From Aliiroseovarius sp. F20344 (GTDB taxonomy: Bacteria; Pseudomonadota; Alphaproteobacteria; Rhodobacterales; Rhodobacteraceae): DNA of 64,000 bases. A program made the translations under genes and the position numbers. Under the pieces are notes generated by a model. The model made no database searches and was not told the origin of the DNA. It saw only the letters and a list, made by a program, of their open reading frames with translations. Shown here piece by piece: positions 54,534 to 63,525 of the stretch; the first letter of the stretch is position 1, and every line of letters starts with the position of its first letter. Location of the stretch: contig NZ_JALKBG010000008.1 of NCBI RefSeq assembly GCF_023016155.1, forward strand, positions 1,242,501 to 1,306,500. Direction: 5' to 3'.

Positions 54534-55052
54534 ATGGCTTTCAACTATGATAAACTCTACAGCGAAACCCCCAACGCACTTGGGTCTCCGACGGATGAAT
54601 TTGTCCGTTTCTTCGACGAATTGGGGATGGATCGCGCAAACGTTTTAGACGTCGGGTGCGGACAAGGGCGCGACGCGCTGTTCATCTCACGGTTGGGACA
54701 CCAAGTGACCGGGGTCGATTTGTCCCCACATGGCATTCGCGATCTTGAGCTGGCAGCCCAAAAGGAAGATCTTAACATCACGGGCATTGTCGCAGATCTC
54801 GCCGAATACACGCCGGACCGTGACTTTGATGTGATCCTTATCGACCGAACGCTTCACATGCTGTCAAAGCCGGATCGGCTCGACGCGCTTGCCCGCCTCA
54901 TTGATCATGTGGCGCCGAATGGTTGGCTTTTGATCGCGGATGAAGCCTCCAATATGAAGGACTTTGACCACATCGTCATGGATCACCATGCGACGTGGAC
55001 AATCACATATCAAAAGCGCGGTTATCTGTTCTGCAGTCGTGATCGCGGGTGA
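54534..55052 (+). CDS. class I SAM-dependent methyltransferase
   Basis: 172 residues. The SAM motif RANVLDVGCGQGRDALFISRLGHQVTGVDLSPHGIRDLEL and post-motif DFDVILIDRTLHMLSKPDRLDALARLIDHVAPNGWLLIADE are those of small TehB/UbiE-like methyltransferases. A distinctive N-terminus (MAFNYDKLYSETPNALGSPTDEFVRFF) resembles TehB-type proteins. Substrate unknown. Its stop adjoins that of convergent cobT. Confidence 0.88.
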   Translation: MAFNYDKLYSETPNALGSPTDEFVRFFDELGMDRANVLDVGCGQGRDALFISRLGHQVTGVDLSPHGIRDLELAAQKEDLNITGIVADLAEYTPDRDFDVILIDRTLHMLSKPDRLDALARLIDHVAPNGWLLIADEASNMKDFDHIVMDHHATWTITYQKRGYLFCSRDRG

Positions 55053-56072
55053 TCAGCCATCAGACACACCTGCTTCTGCAAAAGTAGCCATGCCAGAATG
55101 ACAGGCAACAGCAGATTTCAGGATGTTGATCGCAACGCCAGCACCAGAACCTTCACCCAAACGCATTCCCAGCGACAAAAGGGGCTCTTTGCCCAGTCGC
55201 TTCAATGCATTGGCATGAGCTGATTCAGCCGACACATGTCCAGCAACAGCATGATCCAACGCGCCATCGACGCTTTCATGCAAACACGCGGCCGCTGCGG
55301 TCGAGATAAAGCCATCGATGATCACCGGAATACCCAGAACACGCGCACGCGCCATTGCGCCAGCCATGGCCGCAACTTCACGACCACCAAGGCAACGCAG
55401 GGCCTCAAGCCCATTTCCAACCGCCGTGGGGTTCGCCTTCAGGCCGTCGCGGATCACGCGGGCCTTCAGGCTAAGGCCCTCATCATCCACACCGGTTCCA
55501 CGACCAACCCAATCTTCTGCATCGCCCCCGTAAAGCGCCAAGAACAGCGCGGCGGCAGAGGTGGTGTTGCCGATGCCCATTTCTCCGGTCACCAGAAGAT
55601 CTGCATCTTCGTTAACCGCGTTCCAGCCGACCAGAAGCCCTGCGACGACCTCATCCTCGCTCATCGCGGCGCCTTTGGTGAAATCTTGCGTGGGACGATC
55701 CAGTTCCAGCGCATGCACATCCATCTGAGCACCCGCGGCTTTGGACAATTGGTTGATTGCCGCACCACCGTGCTGAAAGTTCAGAACCATCTGCTCGGTC
55801 ACCTCAGCTGGGAAGGCCGAAACACCTTGTGCAGTCACACCGTGATTGCCCGCAAAAACCACCACCTGAGGGGCGTTTAGCGCAGGACGCCCGTTGCCTT
55901 GCCATCCGGCAACCCAAATCGCCAGCTCTTCAAGACGTCCCAAAGCACCTGGGGGTTTGGTCAACTGACCATTGCGTTCCTCAGCAGCTTGGATTGCTGC
56001 TGCATCAGGGCCTTGCGCCGCCTCAAGCTGTGCCTTGAATTCGGCCAGTGTCGCGTAGGGCTGTTGGGACAT
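55053..56072 (-). CDS. cobT: nicotinate-nucleotide:dimethylbenzimidazole phosphoribosyltransferase
   Basis: 339 residues. Makes alpha-ribazole phosphate for the lower ligand of cobalamin. Conserved parts: [108 protein letters not shown] and the terminal acid region [19 protein letters not shown], where the catalytic Glu lies. Divergent from cobS. Cobalamin supply fits the corrinoid-dependent methyl transfer proteins at 18-23 kb. Confidence 0.95.
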   Translation of the reverse strand: MSQQPYATLAEFKAQLEAAQGPDAAAIQAAEERNGQLTKPPGALGRLEELAIWVAGWQGNGRPALNAPQVVVFAGNHGVTAQGVSAFPAEVTEQMVLNFQHGGAAINQLSKAAGAQMDVHALELDRPTQDFTKGAAMSEDEVVAGLLVGWNAVNEDADLLVTGEMGIGNTTSAAALFLALYGGDAEDWVGRGTGVDDEGLSLKARVIRDGLKANPTAVGNGLEALRCLGGREVAAMAGAMARARVLGIPVIIDGFISTAAAACLHESVDGALDHAVAGHVSAESAHANALKRLGKEPLLSLGMRLGEGSGAGVAINILKSAVACHSGMATFAEAGVSDG

Positions 56073-56153
56073 GGCAAGACTCCTTGATTGATTCCGTTCC
56101 CCTCACTCTTTACCCATGAGCATCACGTGCAACCAGACCGCAAAAGACCAATT

Positions 56154-56945
56154 ATGACCAAACACGACAGTTCTGCGCAGATCACCGGGCCAATCGCACA
56201 ATTTGCGGATATTCCATCGGCGATCGGGCTTTTAACGCGTCTACCCATACGCGTGAACACCGACCAGGCAACACAACGCGCCGCGTTGTCGGCCTGGGCT
56301 TGGCCGCTGGCGGGGGTGATCCCCGCGATCATTGCTTGGGTTTTGGCAATGGCTGCGGCGGGATTGGGTCTGCCTATTTACTTTGCATCGATCCTTGCCG
56401 TTCTGGGGCAAGTCATGGTGACCGGAGCGCTGCATGAAGACGGGCTTGCCGATGTCGCGGACGGGTTCTGGGGTGGGTTTGACCGCGCGCGCCGCTTGGA
56501 GATCATGAAAGACAGCCGGATCGGGGCCTACGGGGTCATTGCGCTGATCTTGTCGCTTGGGTTGCGCATCACAGCTTTGGCAGCGGTATTGGAGGGGACA
56601 TATGTCGTTCAAGCGTTGATCGTTGCCTCAGTCAGCAGCCGATTGCCGATGGTTTTGCTCATGGCGTCTTTGCCCAATGCACGTGGCAACGGGCTGGCAA
56701 ATCAGGTTGGGCGCCCGTCTGCGGCGACAGCGTGGCTGTCCAGCAGCATAACTGCATTGGTGGTCTTGGTTCTTCTGCCCGCCGCCCTGCCCGCTTTGAT
56801 CCTGTTCTTGGGGGTTGGGGCCATTGCGCTTGCTGCTCTGGCGAAAACCAAGATCGGAGGGCAAACAGGCGATGTGCTTGGGGCGTCGCAACAGATCTCG
56901 GAAATCATTGCGCTTTCGGTTTTGGCGGTGATGCTCAGCCAATAA
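56154..56945 (+). CDS. cobS: cobalamin 5'-phosphate synthase / adenosylcobinamide-GDP ribazoletransferase
   Basis: 263 residues from the ATG at 56154. Joins alpha-ribazole to adenosylcobinamide-GDP, the last step of B12 assembly, in the inner membrane. The motifs FADIPSAIGLLTRLPI, GALHEDGLADVADGFWGGFDRARRLEIMKDSRIGAYGVIAL are characteristic, followed by several hydrophobic segments. Divergent from cobT with 81 bases between, too short for a full cobalamin riboswitch, and none is seen. Confidence 0.93.
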   Translation: MTKHDSSAQITGPIAQFADIPSAIGLLTRLPIRVNTDQATQRAALSAWAWPLAGVIPAIIAWVLAMAAAGLGLPIYFASILAVLGQVMVTGALHEDGLADVADGFWGGFDRARRLEIMKDSRIGAYGVIALILSLGLRITALAAVLEGTYVVQALIVASVSSRLPMVLLMASLPNARGNGLANQVGRPSAATAWLSSSITALVVLVLLPAALPALILFLGVGAIALAALAKTKIGGQTGDVLGASQQISEIIALSVLAVMLSQ

Positions 56946-56950
56946 AAAAA

Positions 56951-56974
56951 CCGCCCGCAATTCAGTGCGGACGG
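56951..56974 (-). terminator. terminator after carD
   Basis: CCGCCCGCA / TGCGGACGG with one mismatch; on the minus strand a run of seven T residues follows (56944-56950). It lies 26 bases past the carD stop and overlaps the region just after cobS. Confidence 0.75.
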
Positions 56975-57000
56975 CTTTGCTAAACGGCGAGTTTCGTCAA

Positions 57001-57513
57001 TCAGGCAGCGGCTGCGCGTGACATCAGAACATCCGAGACCTTTTTCTGTGCAGCAAGCTCATCCCCGCCACCAACGGCCGCAACTTCACGGGTCAAGCGC
57101 TCAAGTGCCGCTTCATAAAGCTGACGTTCGGAATAGCTCTGCTCGCGCTGATCATCCGTGCGGTGCAGGTCGCGCACAACCTCGGCAATGGCGATCAGAT
57201 CGCCCGAGTTAATTTTCTGTTCGTATTCCTGCGCACGACGCGACCACATGGCACGCTTCACACGGGCCTTGCCCTTCAGCGTTGTCATCGCTTGCGCAAT
57301 TTCGTCCGGGCTGGATAGGCCACGCATGCCAACTTCGGTGGCTTTGTTGGTCGGAACACGCAAAGTCATCTTGTCTTTTTCAAACGAGATCACAAACAGC
57401 TCAAGCTTGATCCCGGCAACTTCCTGTTCCTCGATCGATACGACTTGTCCGACGCCATGGGCAGGATAGACAACATATTCATTCGGGCGGAAATCCAGCT
57501 TTTTCTTGCTCAT
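57001..57513 (-). CDS. carD: CarD-family RNA polymerase-interacting regulator
   Basis: 170 residues from the ATG at 57513. The N-terminal Tudor-like RNA-polymerase-binding domain (FRPNEYVVYPAHGVGQVVSIEEQEVAGIKLELFVISFEKDKMTLRVPTNKATEVGMRGLS) and helical C-terminal DNA-backbone domain (ALERLTREVAAVGGGDELAAQKKVSDVLM) are those of CdnL/CarD, which stabilises open promoter complexes and helps rRNA transcription. Its gene stands next to fdxA as in other Rhodobacterales. Confidence 0.93.
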   Translation of the reverse strand: MSKKKLDFRPNEYVVYPAHGVGQVVSIEEQEVAGIKLELFVISFEKDKMTLRVPTNKATEVGMRGLSSPDEIAQAMTTLKGKARVKRAMWSRRAQEYEQKINSGDLIAIAEVVRDLHRTDDQREQSYSERQLYEAALERLTREVAAVGGGDELAAQKKVSDVLMSRAAAA

Positions 57514-57628
57514 TACGGCAATCCTTCGCGTCATAGTTACATATGGGCGCTATGGCTTCAGACAAATCGGACAATATGTTTTTGCGGCGCAAAGTTGCGC
57601 GCAAAACGTCGCGATTTTCCGAAACAAA

Positions 57629-57653
57629 ACGCCCTGTCTCAGGAACAGGGCGT
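57629..57653 (-). terminator. terminator between fdxA and carD
   Basis: Stem ACGCCCTGT / ACAGGGCGT with a seven-base loop; on the minus strand it is followed by TTTTGTTT-like sequence. It is 132 bases past the fdxA stop and upstream of the carD promoter. Confidence 0.6.
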
Positions 57654-57784
57654 CACATTCGACCCAAGCTTTGAAATGAGTATATCACAAAAACAGGGCA
57701 TCGAAAAGCGCTGCAATGCAGAAGTTTGACCGGTCGGTCAGAATTCGCATTGCACCTTTAACACCCGATCAGGGCCAAAAGCAG

Positions 57785-58120
57785 CTACTGCTCTGCCGGA
57801 GCTTCCGAGAAATACTTCTCAAGTTTTCCGTCTTCGCCATCACGCTCTTCCGCTTCGGGCAGCGGGTCCTTGCGTTCGACGATGACCGGCCACAACTCCG
57901 AATACTTACGGTTAAACTCAACCCATGTCTCGGTTCCCGGCTCGGTGTCCGCGCGGATGGCATCTGCCGGGCATTCCGGTTCGCAAACACCACAGTCGAT
58001 GCATTCATCCGGATGGATGACCAGCATATTTTCACCTTCGTAGAAACAATCCACGGGGCAAACTTCTACACAATCGGTGTATTTGCAGGCGATGCAGTTG
58101 TCTTGGACGACATAGGTCAT
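57785..58120 (-). CDS. fdxA: 7Fe ferredoxin FdxA
   Basis: 111 residues. [55 protein letters not shown] carries a [3Fe-4S] site and a [4Fe-4S] site: the first cluster motif has the spacing CxxCxxxxC...CP seen in Azotobacter-type seven-iron ferredoxins. Cytoplasmic electron carrier; possible electron source for the RamA-like activator, which is inference only. The C-terminal 40 residues extend past the clusters. Confidence 0.94.
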   Translation of the reverse strand: MTYVVQDNCIACKYTDCVEVCPVDCFYEGENMLVIHPDECIDCGVCEPECPADAIRADTEPGTETWVEFNRKYSELWPVIVERKDPLPEAEERDGEDGKLEKYFSEAPAEQ

Positions 58121-58169
58121 TGTGGCACCTTTAGTTGGTCTTGCGCCTCACTTAGGCCAGCAAGCGGGA

Positions 58170-58598
58170 TCAATCAAGCATGGACCTGCGGGTTTGATCC
58201 AAGATGCGACGATCTTTCTTGCTTGGTCGCCCCTTCCCGTCGAATTTTGGCGCAGCCGAAGGGGTTTGTGGAACATTGTCCGCAGCTTCCTTTGGGGGAT
58301 CGAGATCTTCATAGAGCCTCTGCGCTTCATCGGCGGGTCCGCGACGTGTCGAAAGGGCGACAACTCGGATCACACGCACCTGCTTGCCCTGGGCGAATGT
58401 CAGTACATCGCCTTCGCCAATTCCATATGATGATTTGCTGATTTTGTCGCCGTTGACCCGCAGGTGACCCGCACCAACAATTTTGGTCGCCAAACTACGG
58501 GTCTTAAAAAAACGCGCGTGCCACAACCATTTGTCCACGCGCATCTTTGATCCTGTTGGGGCGGGCGGTTGACCGCCCTTCCCCTGAGTTTCCGCCAT
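58170..58598 (-). CDS. S4-domain RNA-binding protein (Hsp15-like)
   Basis: 142 residues. The S4 domain is at about 18-85 (KMRVDKWLWHARFFKTRSLATKIVGAGHLRVNGDKISKSSYGIGEGDVLTF), like Hsp15/HslR, which binds stalled 50S subunits carrying nascent chains. The C-terminal part is Pro/Lys/Arg-rich. Its start is six bases after the helicase stop, so it is co-transcribed; this RNA-handling pair is conserved in Rhodobacterales. Confidence 0.9.
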   Translation of the reverse strand: MAETQGKGGQPPAPTGSKMRVDKWLWHARFFKTRSLATKIVGAGHLRVNGDKISKSSYGIGEGDVLTFAQGKQVRVIRVVALSTRRGPADEAQRLYEDLDPPKEAADNVPQTPSAAPKFDGKGRPSKKDRRILDQTRRSMLD

Positions 58599-58604
58599 CG
58601 CGGA

Positions 58605-61433
58605 TCAGCCTTTGTCTTTCAGCCCCATCAGGGCCGCTGCAAAGGGGTTATCCGGATCAATGGCTTTTTCCTTCTTCGGGCCGGACTGATAGCTTTTGGG
58701 CTTCGTGTCACGCGGGCCTTTGTTCGGACCCTTGCCACGTCGGGGCTTGCCACCAGAACGATCACCACGAGGTTTGCCACCCGGCTTGCCTCGCGCGCCT
58801 TCTCCGCGTGGCTTTCCGCCACCGGTGCGTGCACGACCAAGTCCACCCCATGTGAAGGTGAAGAAGGTTTCCAATTCAGGACCGGTCTCTTCGGCGGGGG
58901 CTTCAGCGGCATCGGCAGGTGCTTCTGCAACATCAGCGGCGGCTTCGGCCGGAGCCTCGGCAACGGGCGCCTCTTCCGCAGGTGCATCTTCAGCAGGTGC
59001 ATCTTCAGCAGGTGCATCCGCCACGGCTTCAACCACAGCTTTGACTTTCTCGCGTTCGCCTTTTTCAGCTTTGTAGCCAAGACCCTGCATCAGGTCCGCA
59101 AACTGTTCCAGCGTCATACCTGTGATCGACAGCATATCAGCCTTGGCTTCGAACCCTCCACGGCTGTCTTCCACGCGCAGCTGATCCGCAAGACGCTCCA
59201 ACATGTCGATCCGAATCGCACGGGCCCCTGCGGGACGATACCCCGACAGCAGATAGGCCGAGTGATCCACGCCCTCGACCACCGGGATGGTAACCAGACC
59301 GGGGGGCGGGCTTTCTGGGAATTCCGACAACCCTTTCCAAAGGCTGTCCAGAACCAAGCGCAATCGGGTCGGCGCAGGTTTCAGCAGAAGTGGCATGAAG
59401 ATGGTGAACTGACCAAACCGAACGCCATGCTTGCGCAATGCGCCACGGGCATCCTGATCCAGTTCCTTCACCTCACCCGCAACCTGATCGCGCGGGATGA
59501 TGCCCAAGCTTTCGATCATGCGGAATCCAAAGCCACGGGCCAGGCCGGTCAGCGTCTCGTCCTTTTCGATCATCGCAAGCGGTTCGAAAAGCGCCTGCAC
59601 TTTGCGGTCGATGAAATGCTGCAAACGGCGGGTGACTTTCTCGGCCACGTCGGTGCCGGCTTCATCATCAACGAAAGCTTGCACGCGAGGCTTCGACACG
59701 TCATCGCCTTTGACCAGCTTGCCAACGGCATGCTCGCCCCACATCAGGCCACCTTGTTCTGTGAAGTCCATCTCGGTGTCGGGCGCATTATAGAATCGAT
59801 CCGCACGCAGATGAAATTCGGGCGCCAAAGCCTTTAGGCTGGCCGCACGTAGTGTTTTGGCTTCCTCCGGGGTCTGAGAAGCATCCTGACTAAACCGGAA
59901 CCCTTCCAGACGACCAACAAATTGGTCCTCTACCGTCACTTCACCTTTTTCGTTCACGTCAGCCACAAGGCTCTCCTTCTGCTTCAATCGGCGCAGCAAA
60001 ACGCTGGTGCGCCGATCAACAAATCTTTGGGTCAGGCGTTCGTGTAGAGCATCCGACAGGCGATCTTCTACAGCACGAGTCTCGCCACGCCAATGGCTAA
60101 CATCGTCCAGCCAGTCGCGGCGTTGCGCCACATAGGTCCATGTGCGGATATACGCCAATCGTTTGGACAATGCGTCGATGTCCCCATCCGTGCGGTCGAT
60201 CCGCTTGACCTGCCGTGCAAACCAATCGTGTTTGACCCGGCCATGTTGATGAATGTCATTGAAAAGCTGGGTGATCAGACCGGCATGTTCCCCATGGCTG
60301 ATCCCGCGGAAATCTGGCAGCTGACACAGCTCCCACAACAGAGACACAGACCGCCCGTCGCTGGCCCGCGCCGCAACCTCGGCGTCCTTGGACAAAAGCT
60401 TGAGCGCCATCACATCATCCGCGTCGCGCCCGCGGGTTAGCCAATCATTGCTTGTGGGCGCTTCCAACGAGCGGATCAGCGCCGGGATCGATCCAAACGC
60501 CAGATCGCGATTGCGCCAAAAAAGCTTCTTGTCCGGCGCAAACTGGTGCGAACAGATCGCATCGGCAACTTCGTCCGACAAAAGCGGGGCTTCGCCGGTC
60601 ACGCCAAACGAGCCGTGGTTCATATGCCGCCCTGCCCGGCCTGCGATTTGAGCCAGTTCACTGGGCAACAATTGGCGCATGCGATGGCCGTCAAACTTAG
60701 TCAGCGCTGAAAATGCCACGTGATCGATATCTAGGTTCAGCCCCATGCCAATGGCATCCGTGGCAACCAGATAATCCACATCGCCATTCTGATACATCTT
60801 AACCTGAGCATTTCGTGTGCGCGGGCTGAGCGCGCCCATCACCACAGCAACCCCGCCCTTTTGGCGGCGCATCAGCTCGGCAATCGCATAGAGATTGTCG
60901 ACCGAGAACCCAACGATGGCAGACCGTCCCGGCATGCGGCTAAGTTTCTTGGACCCAGAATGGATCAGCTCGGAAAACCTCTCGCGCCGCAGGAATTGTA
61001 CATCCGGGACCAGTCCCGCGATGGCCGGCCGCATCGTATCTGCACCGAGGAATAAGGTTTCCTGAGTGCCGCGCATGTTCAGCAAGCGGTCGGTAAAAAC
61101 ATGGCCACGTTCGGCGTCCGCACAAAGCTGTATTTCGTCGATGGCGACAAATTCTGCCCCAAGCCCCAAGGGCATCGCTTCGACCGTTGCGACCCAATAC
61201 TGGGCACGATCCGGAACAATGCGTTCTTCCCCGGTGACAAGCGCCACCGCATTCGGACCGCGCAATCCCACCAGTTTGTCATAAACCTCGCGCGCCAATA
61301 GACGCAGCGGCAGGCCGATAACGCCAGTGCGATAGCCCAGCATGCGCTCCAGAGCGTAATGGGTTTTGCCTGTATTCGTGGGGCCAAGAACGGCTGTGAT
61401 CCGTGGGCCACCGCGCGCGCTGTCGGAAACCAT
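58605..61433 (-). CDS. SUV3-like DEAD/DEAH RNA helicase with acidic then basic tail
   Basis: 942 residues from the ATG at 61433. The motor shows Walker A (AVLGPTNTGKTHYALERML), the DEAD-type box (FVAIDEIQLCAD), motif IV/V (LVATDAIGMGLNLDIDHVAFSALTKFDG) and QIAGRAGRHMNHGSFGVTGE, matching mitochondrial SUV3 rather than RhlE. SUV3 relatives unwind RNA for degradation. The last 145 residues are low complexity: an Ala/Pro/Glu stretch (about 800-850) and a Gly/Lys/Arg stretch (about 866-923), then a short conserved IDPDNPFAAALMGLK. A 15-base DNA repeat encodes part of it. Confidence 0.9.
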   Translation of the reverse strand: MVSDSARGGPRITAVLGPTNTGKTHYALERMLGYRTGVIGLPLRLLAREVYDKLVGLRGPNAVALVTGEERIVPDRAQYWVATVEAMPLGLGAEFVAIDEIQLCADAERGHVFTDRLLNMRGTQETLFLGADTMRPAIAGLVPDVQFLRRERFSELIHSGSKKLSRMPGRSAIVGFSVDNLYAIAELMRRQKGGVAVVMGALSPRTRNAQVKMYQNGDVDYLVATDAIGMGLNLDIDHVAFSALTKFDGHRMRQLLPSELAQIAGRAGRHMNHGSFGVTGEAPLLSDEVADAICSHQFAPDKKLFWRNRDLAFGSIPALIRSLEAPTSNDWLTRGRDADDVMALKLLSKDAEVAARASDGRSVSLLWELCQLPDFRGISHGEHAGLITQLFNDIHQHGRVKHDWFARQVKRIDRTDGDIDALSKRLAYIRTWTYVAQRRDWLDDVSHWRGETRAVEDRLSDALHERLTQRFVDRRTSVLLRRLKQKESLVADVNEKGEVTVEDQFVGRLEGFRFSQDASQTPEEAKTLRAASLKALAPEFHLRADRFYNAPDTEMDFTEQGGLMWGEHAVGKLVKGDDVSKPRVQAFVDDEAGTDVAEKVTRRLQHFIDRKVQALFEPLAMIEKDETLTGLARGFGFRMIESLGIIPRDQVAGEVKELDQDARGALRKHGVRFGQFTIFMPLLLKPAPTRLRLVLDSLWKGLSEFPESPPPGLVTIPVVEGVDHSAYLLSGYRPAGARAIRIDMLERLADQLRVEDSRGGFEAKADMLSITGMTLEQFADLMQGLGYKAEKGEREKVKAVVEAVADAPAEDAPAEDAPAEEAPVAEAPAEAAADVAEAPADAAEAPAEETGPELETFFTFTWGGLGRARTGGGKPRGEGARGKPGGKPRGDRSGGKPRRGKGPNKGPRDTKPKSYQSGPKKEKAIDPDNPFAAALMGLKDKG
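58978..59019. repeat. 15-bp tandem repeat in the helicase tail
   Basis: Nearly three copies of GCAGGTGCATCTTCA; read on the minus strand they encode the pentapeptide repeat EDAPA/EEAPA. Copy number may vary between strains. Confidence 0.75.
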
Positions 61434-61469
61434 GTTTTGCCCTCTCAAAGCCCCGCCCATATTCGGGCG

Positions 61470-62024
61470 TTAAATATCCTTCACCCGCTTCTGTTCCAAG
61501 CGGGCCACGGCGCCTTTTATGTCGTCACTGTGGGGATGTATAGCAAGGGCGTGTTGATACGCTTCGAGCGCGCGTTGTTCATCCCCAAGCTCTTCAAGGA
61601 TCAGCCCCAATCCGGTCAAGGCCCCGAAATGGCGCGGCTCAAGTGCCAAGGTGCGTGCGATATCATCAAGCGACAATCCCAGCTCACCCGTCAGATAGAA
61701 AGCTGTCGCGCGAACATTCCAACCTTCGGCAAACTCCGGCGCATGATCCGTCAAGGCACTGAGGTGATCGATCGCGCGCTCCAGATCCCCGGCTTCGATG
61801 GCGTCTTGGCCGCGTTTCAGCAGCAGATCCATTGACGCAGAACCGGACCGCGCCCAAAGCGCCCAGATCTCATCCTCAAGTGCTTGCCAATTGCTGTCAT
61901 CGGCGCTCAGAAGCTGCTCAAACAAGGCATCAAGCTGCACGTGGCGATCCTGCGCTACCAACGGGGCGGGACGGGCCAGCCCTGCCACCAAAAGACACAC
62001 AAAGATCAGCGAAAGAATGCGCAT
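61470..62024 (-). CDS. secreted tetratricopeptide-repeat protein
   Basis: 184 residues from the ATG at 62024. Signal peptide (MRILSLIFVCLLVAGLARPA), then TPR units: AIDHLSALTDHAPEFAEGWNVRATAFYLTGELGLSLDDIARTLALEPRHFGALTGLGLILEELGDEQRALEAYQHALAIHP. Such proteins scaffold periplasmic complexes; partner unknown. It follows the helicase gene closely in orientation but is separated from it by 36 bases. Confidence 0.88.
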   Translation of the reverse strand: MRILSLIFVCLLVAGLARPAPLVAQDRHVQLDALFEQLLSADDSNWQALEDEIWALWARSGSASMDLLLKRGQDAIEAGDLERAIDHLSALTDHAPEFAEGWNVRATAFYLTGELGLSLDDIARTLALEPRHFGALTGLGLILEELGDEQRALEAYQHALAIHPHSDDIKGAVARLEQKRVKDI

Positions 62025-62212
62025 TCCGAATGGTAACGCGCAAAATCGCTCGGGAATAGCCACATTCGCGTGTATGGCTTGATCAAACACCACAAAAATA
62101 CAGGGTTCCCTTGCGTCCATTCATGGATTTCCCGGTTTACGCGCACGGAAGCTTTGATCTAGCATTAGAAGAACATTCACGCCCAGACGGGCTATATTTC
62201 GGAGGATTGCAC

Positions 62213-62503
62213 GTGAGCGACGTGATCAACGCGGCTGTGACCGCCCTGAGCGAAAAAGTTAACGGCGGATTTGACGGTGGAACCGCCAAATTTGTCATCA
62301 ACGGCGAAGGTGCTATCATCATTGACGGCGACGGAGTGCGTGCTGGCGACGACGAGGCGGATGTAACCCTGACCGCTGACGCTGACGTGTTCGAGGAAAT
62401 GCTGTCGGGCGAACTGAACCCGACGACCGCCTTCATGACCGGCAAGTTGGCTGTAGATGGCAACATGGGTCTTGCCATGCAGCTGGGCGCAGTTCTGGCC
62501 TAA
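62213..62503 (+). CDS. SCP2 sterol-binding-domain protein
   Basis: 96 residues. The SCP2 fold is INAAVTALSEKVNGGFDGGTAKFVINGEGAIIIDGDGVRAGDDEADVTLTADADVFEEMLSGELNPTTAFMTGKLAVDGNMGLAMQLGAVL. It binds lipids or acyl-CoA. The GTG at 62213 has GGAGG seven bases upstream and family length agrees, so it is preferred to the ATG at 62111. Forty-three bases precede the lysophospholipase-like gene, so both likely share a transcript and lipid substrate chemistry. Confidence 0.88.
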   Translation: MSDVINAAVTALSEKVNGGFDGGTAKFVINGEGAIIIDGDGVRAGDDEADVTLTADADVFEEMLSGELNPTTAFMTGKLAVDGNMGLAMQLGAVLA

Positions 62504-62546
62504 TCAGGCCTCTGGCTTAGACCCCAATTCGACAAGGATACGCGGC

Positions 62547-63512
62547 ATGCACCACTCTGACGCACCTTTGTTCGACGACATTGCGCAAGGACCTGCCGGT
62601 GGGCGGGCCTTTTGGCGCGAGACCTCGGATGGGGTTCGTCTGCGGTTGGGGCATTGGCCTTCTTCGGAAAATGCAGAAGCTGCGGGCACAATCCTGCTGT
62701 TTCCCGGCCGCACCGAGTATATCGAAAAATATGGCGTCATCGCCGCGGAACTGGCGGAACGTGGCTTTACCACCCTTTGCATTGATTGGCGCGGACAGGG
62801 ATTGTCTGATCGCGCGGATCAAGACCGTCTTCTTGGGCATGTCGGCCAGTTTTCCGAGTACCAGCTGGACATCGTCACCATGCTGGAGCTTGCAGACGAG
62901 CTGGCTCTGCCCAAGCCATTTGTCCTTTTGGGGCATTCGATGGGCGGATGTATCGGCCTACGCGCCCTGCACGAAGGGCTGGACGTAAAAGGGGCGTGCT
63001 TTACGGCCCCAATGTGGGGCATCACCATAAAATCCGCTTTGCGCCCAATTGCATGGGGCGTTTCCTGGGCGCTTCACCACACGCCGTGGAAACTGATGCT
63101 GACACCGGGCACGGCTCGAAAAACATATGTCGATATCCAGCCATTTGCCGACAATATGCTGACCACCGATCCCGAGATGTACGCGTTGATGCAACTTCAA
63201 GCCCGTGCACGCCCGGAGTTAACTCTTGGCGGTCCTACGGCTGGCTGGCTTTACGCTGCCTTGCGAGAAACAACGGACCTTATGAAAATGCGCGCGCCGA
63301 GTGTCCCGTGCGTGACGTTCTTGGGCACTCAGGAACGCATCGTCGAACCCGACCCAATTCACGAGATGATGGGGCGCTGGAAAGAAGGCCGTCTTCAGAT
63401 CATGCCGGGTTGCGAGCACGAAGTTCTGATGGAAGCCGAGCCTCTGCGTGAACAGGTTTATGACGCGATCCACATGCTGGCGCATGCCAAAGACCTTCAA
63501 GGTGCTGCTTGA
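62547..63512 (+). CDS. alpha/beta hydrolase, PldB-like lysophospholipase
   Basis: 321 residues. Nucleophile elbow GHSMGG in FVLLGHSMGGCIGLRAL, the oxyanion region LLFPGRTEYIEKYGVIAAELAERGFTTLCIDWRGQGLSDR, and late Asp/His (FLGTQERIVEPD, PGCEHEVLME). The pattern is of lysophospholipase L2/monoacylglycerol lipases. No signal peptide. Follows an SCP2-domain lipid-binding gene in the same direction. Confidence 0.89.
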   Translation: MHHSDAPLFDDIAQGPAGGRAFWRETSDGVRLRLGHWPSSENAEAAGTILLFPGRTEYIEKYGVIAAELAERGFTTLCIDWRGQGLSDRADQDRLLGHVGQFSEYQLDIVTMLELADELALPKPFVLLGHSMGGCIGLRALHEGLDVKGACFTAPMWGITIKSALRPIAWGVSWALHHTPWKLMLTPGTARKTYVDIQPFADNMLTTDPEMYALMQLQARARPELTLGGPTAGWLYAALRETTDLMKMRAPSVPCVTFLGTQERIVEPDPIHEMMGRWKEGRLQIMPGCEHEVLMEAEPLREQVYDAIHMLAHAKDLQGAA

Positions 63513-63525
63513 TATTAATGCAATA

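Noticed and set aside
56073-56153. possible cobalamin riboswitch between cobT and cobS
   Set aside because: Only 81 bases and no B12-box-like sequence; too short for the fold.
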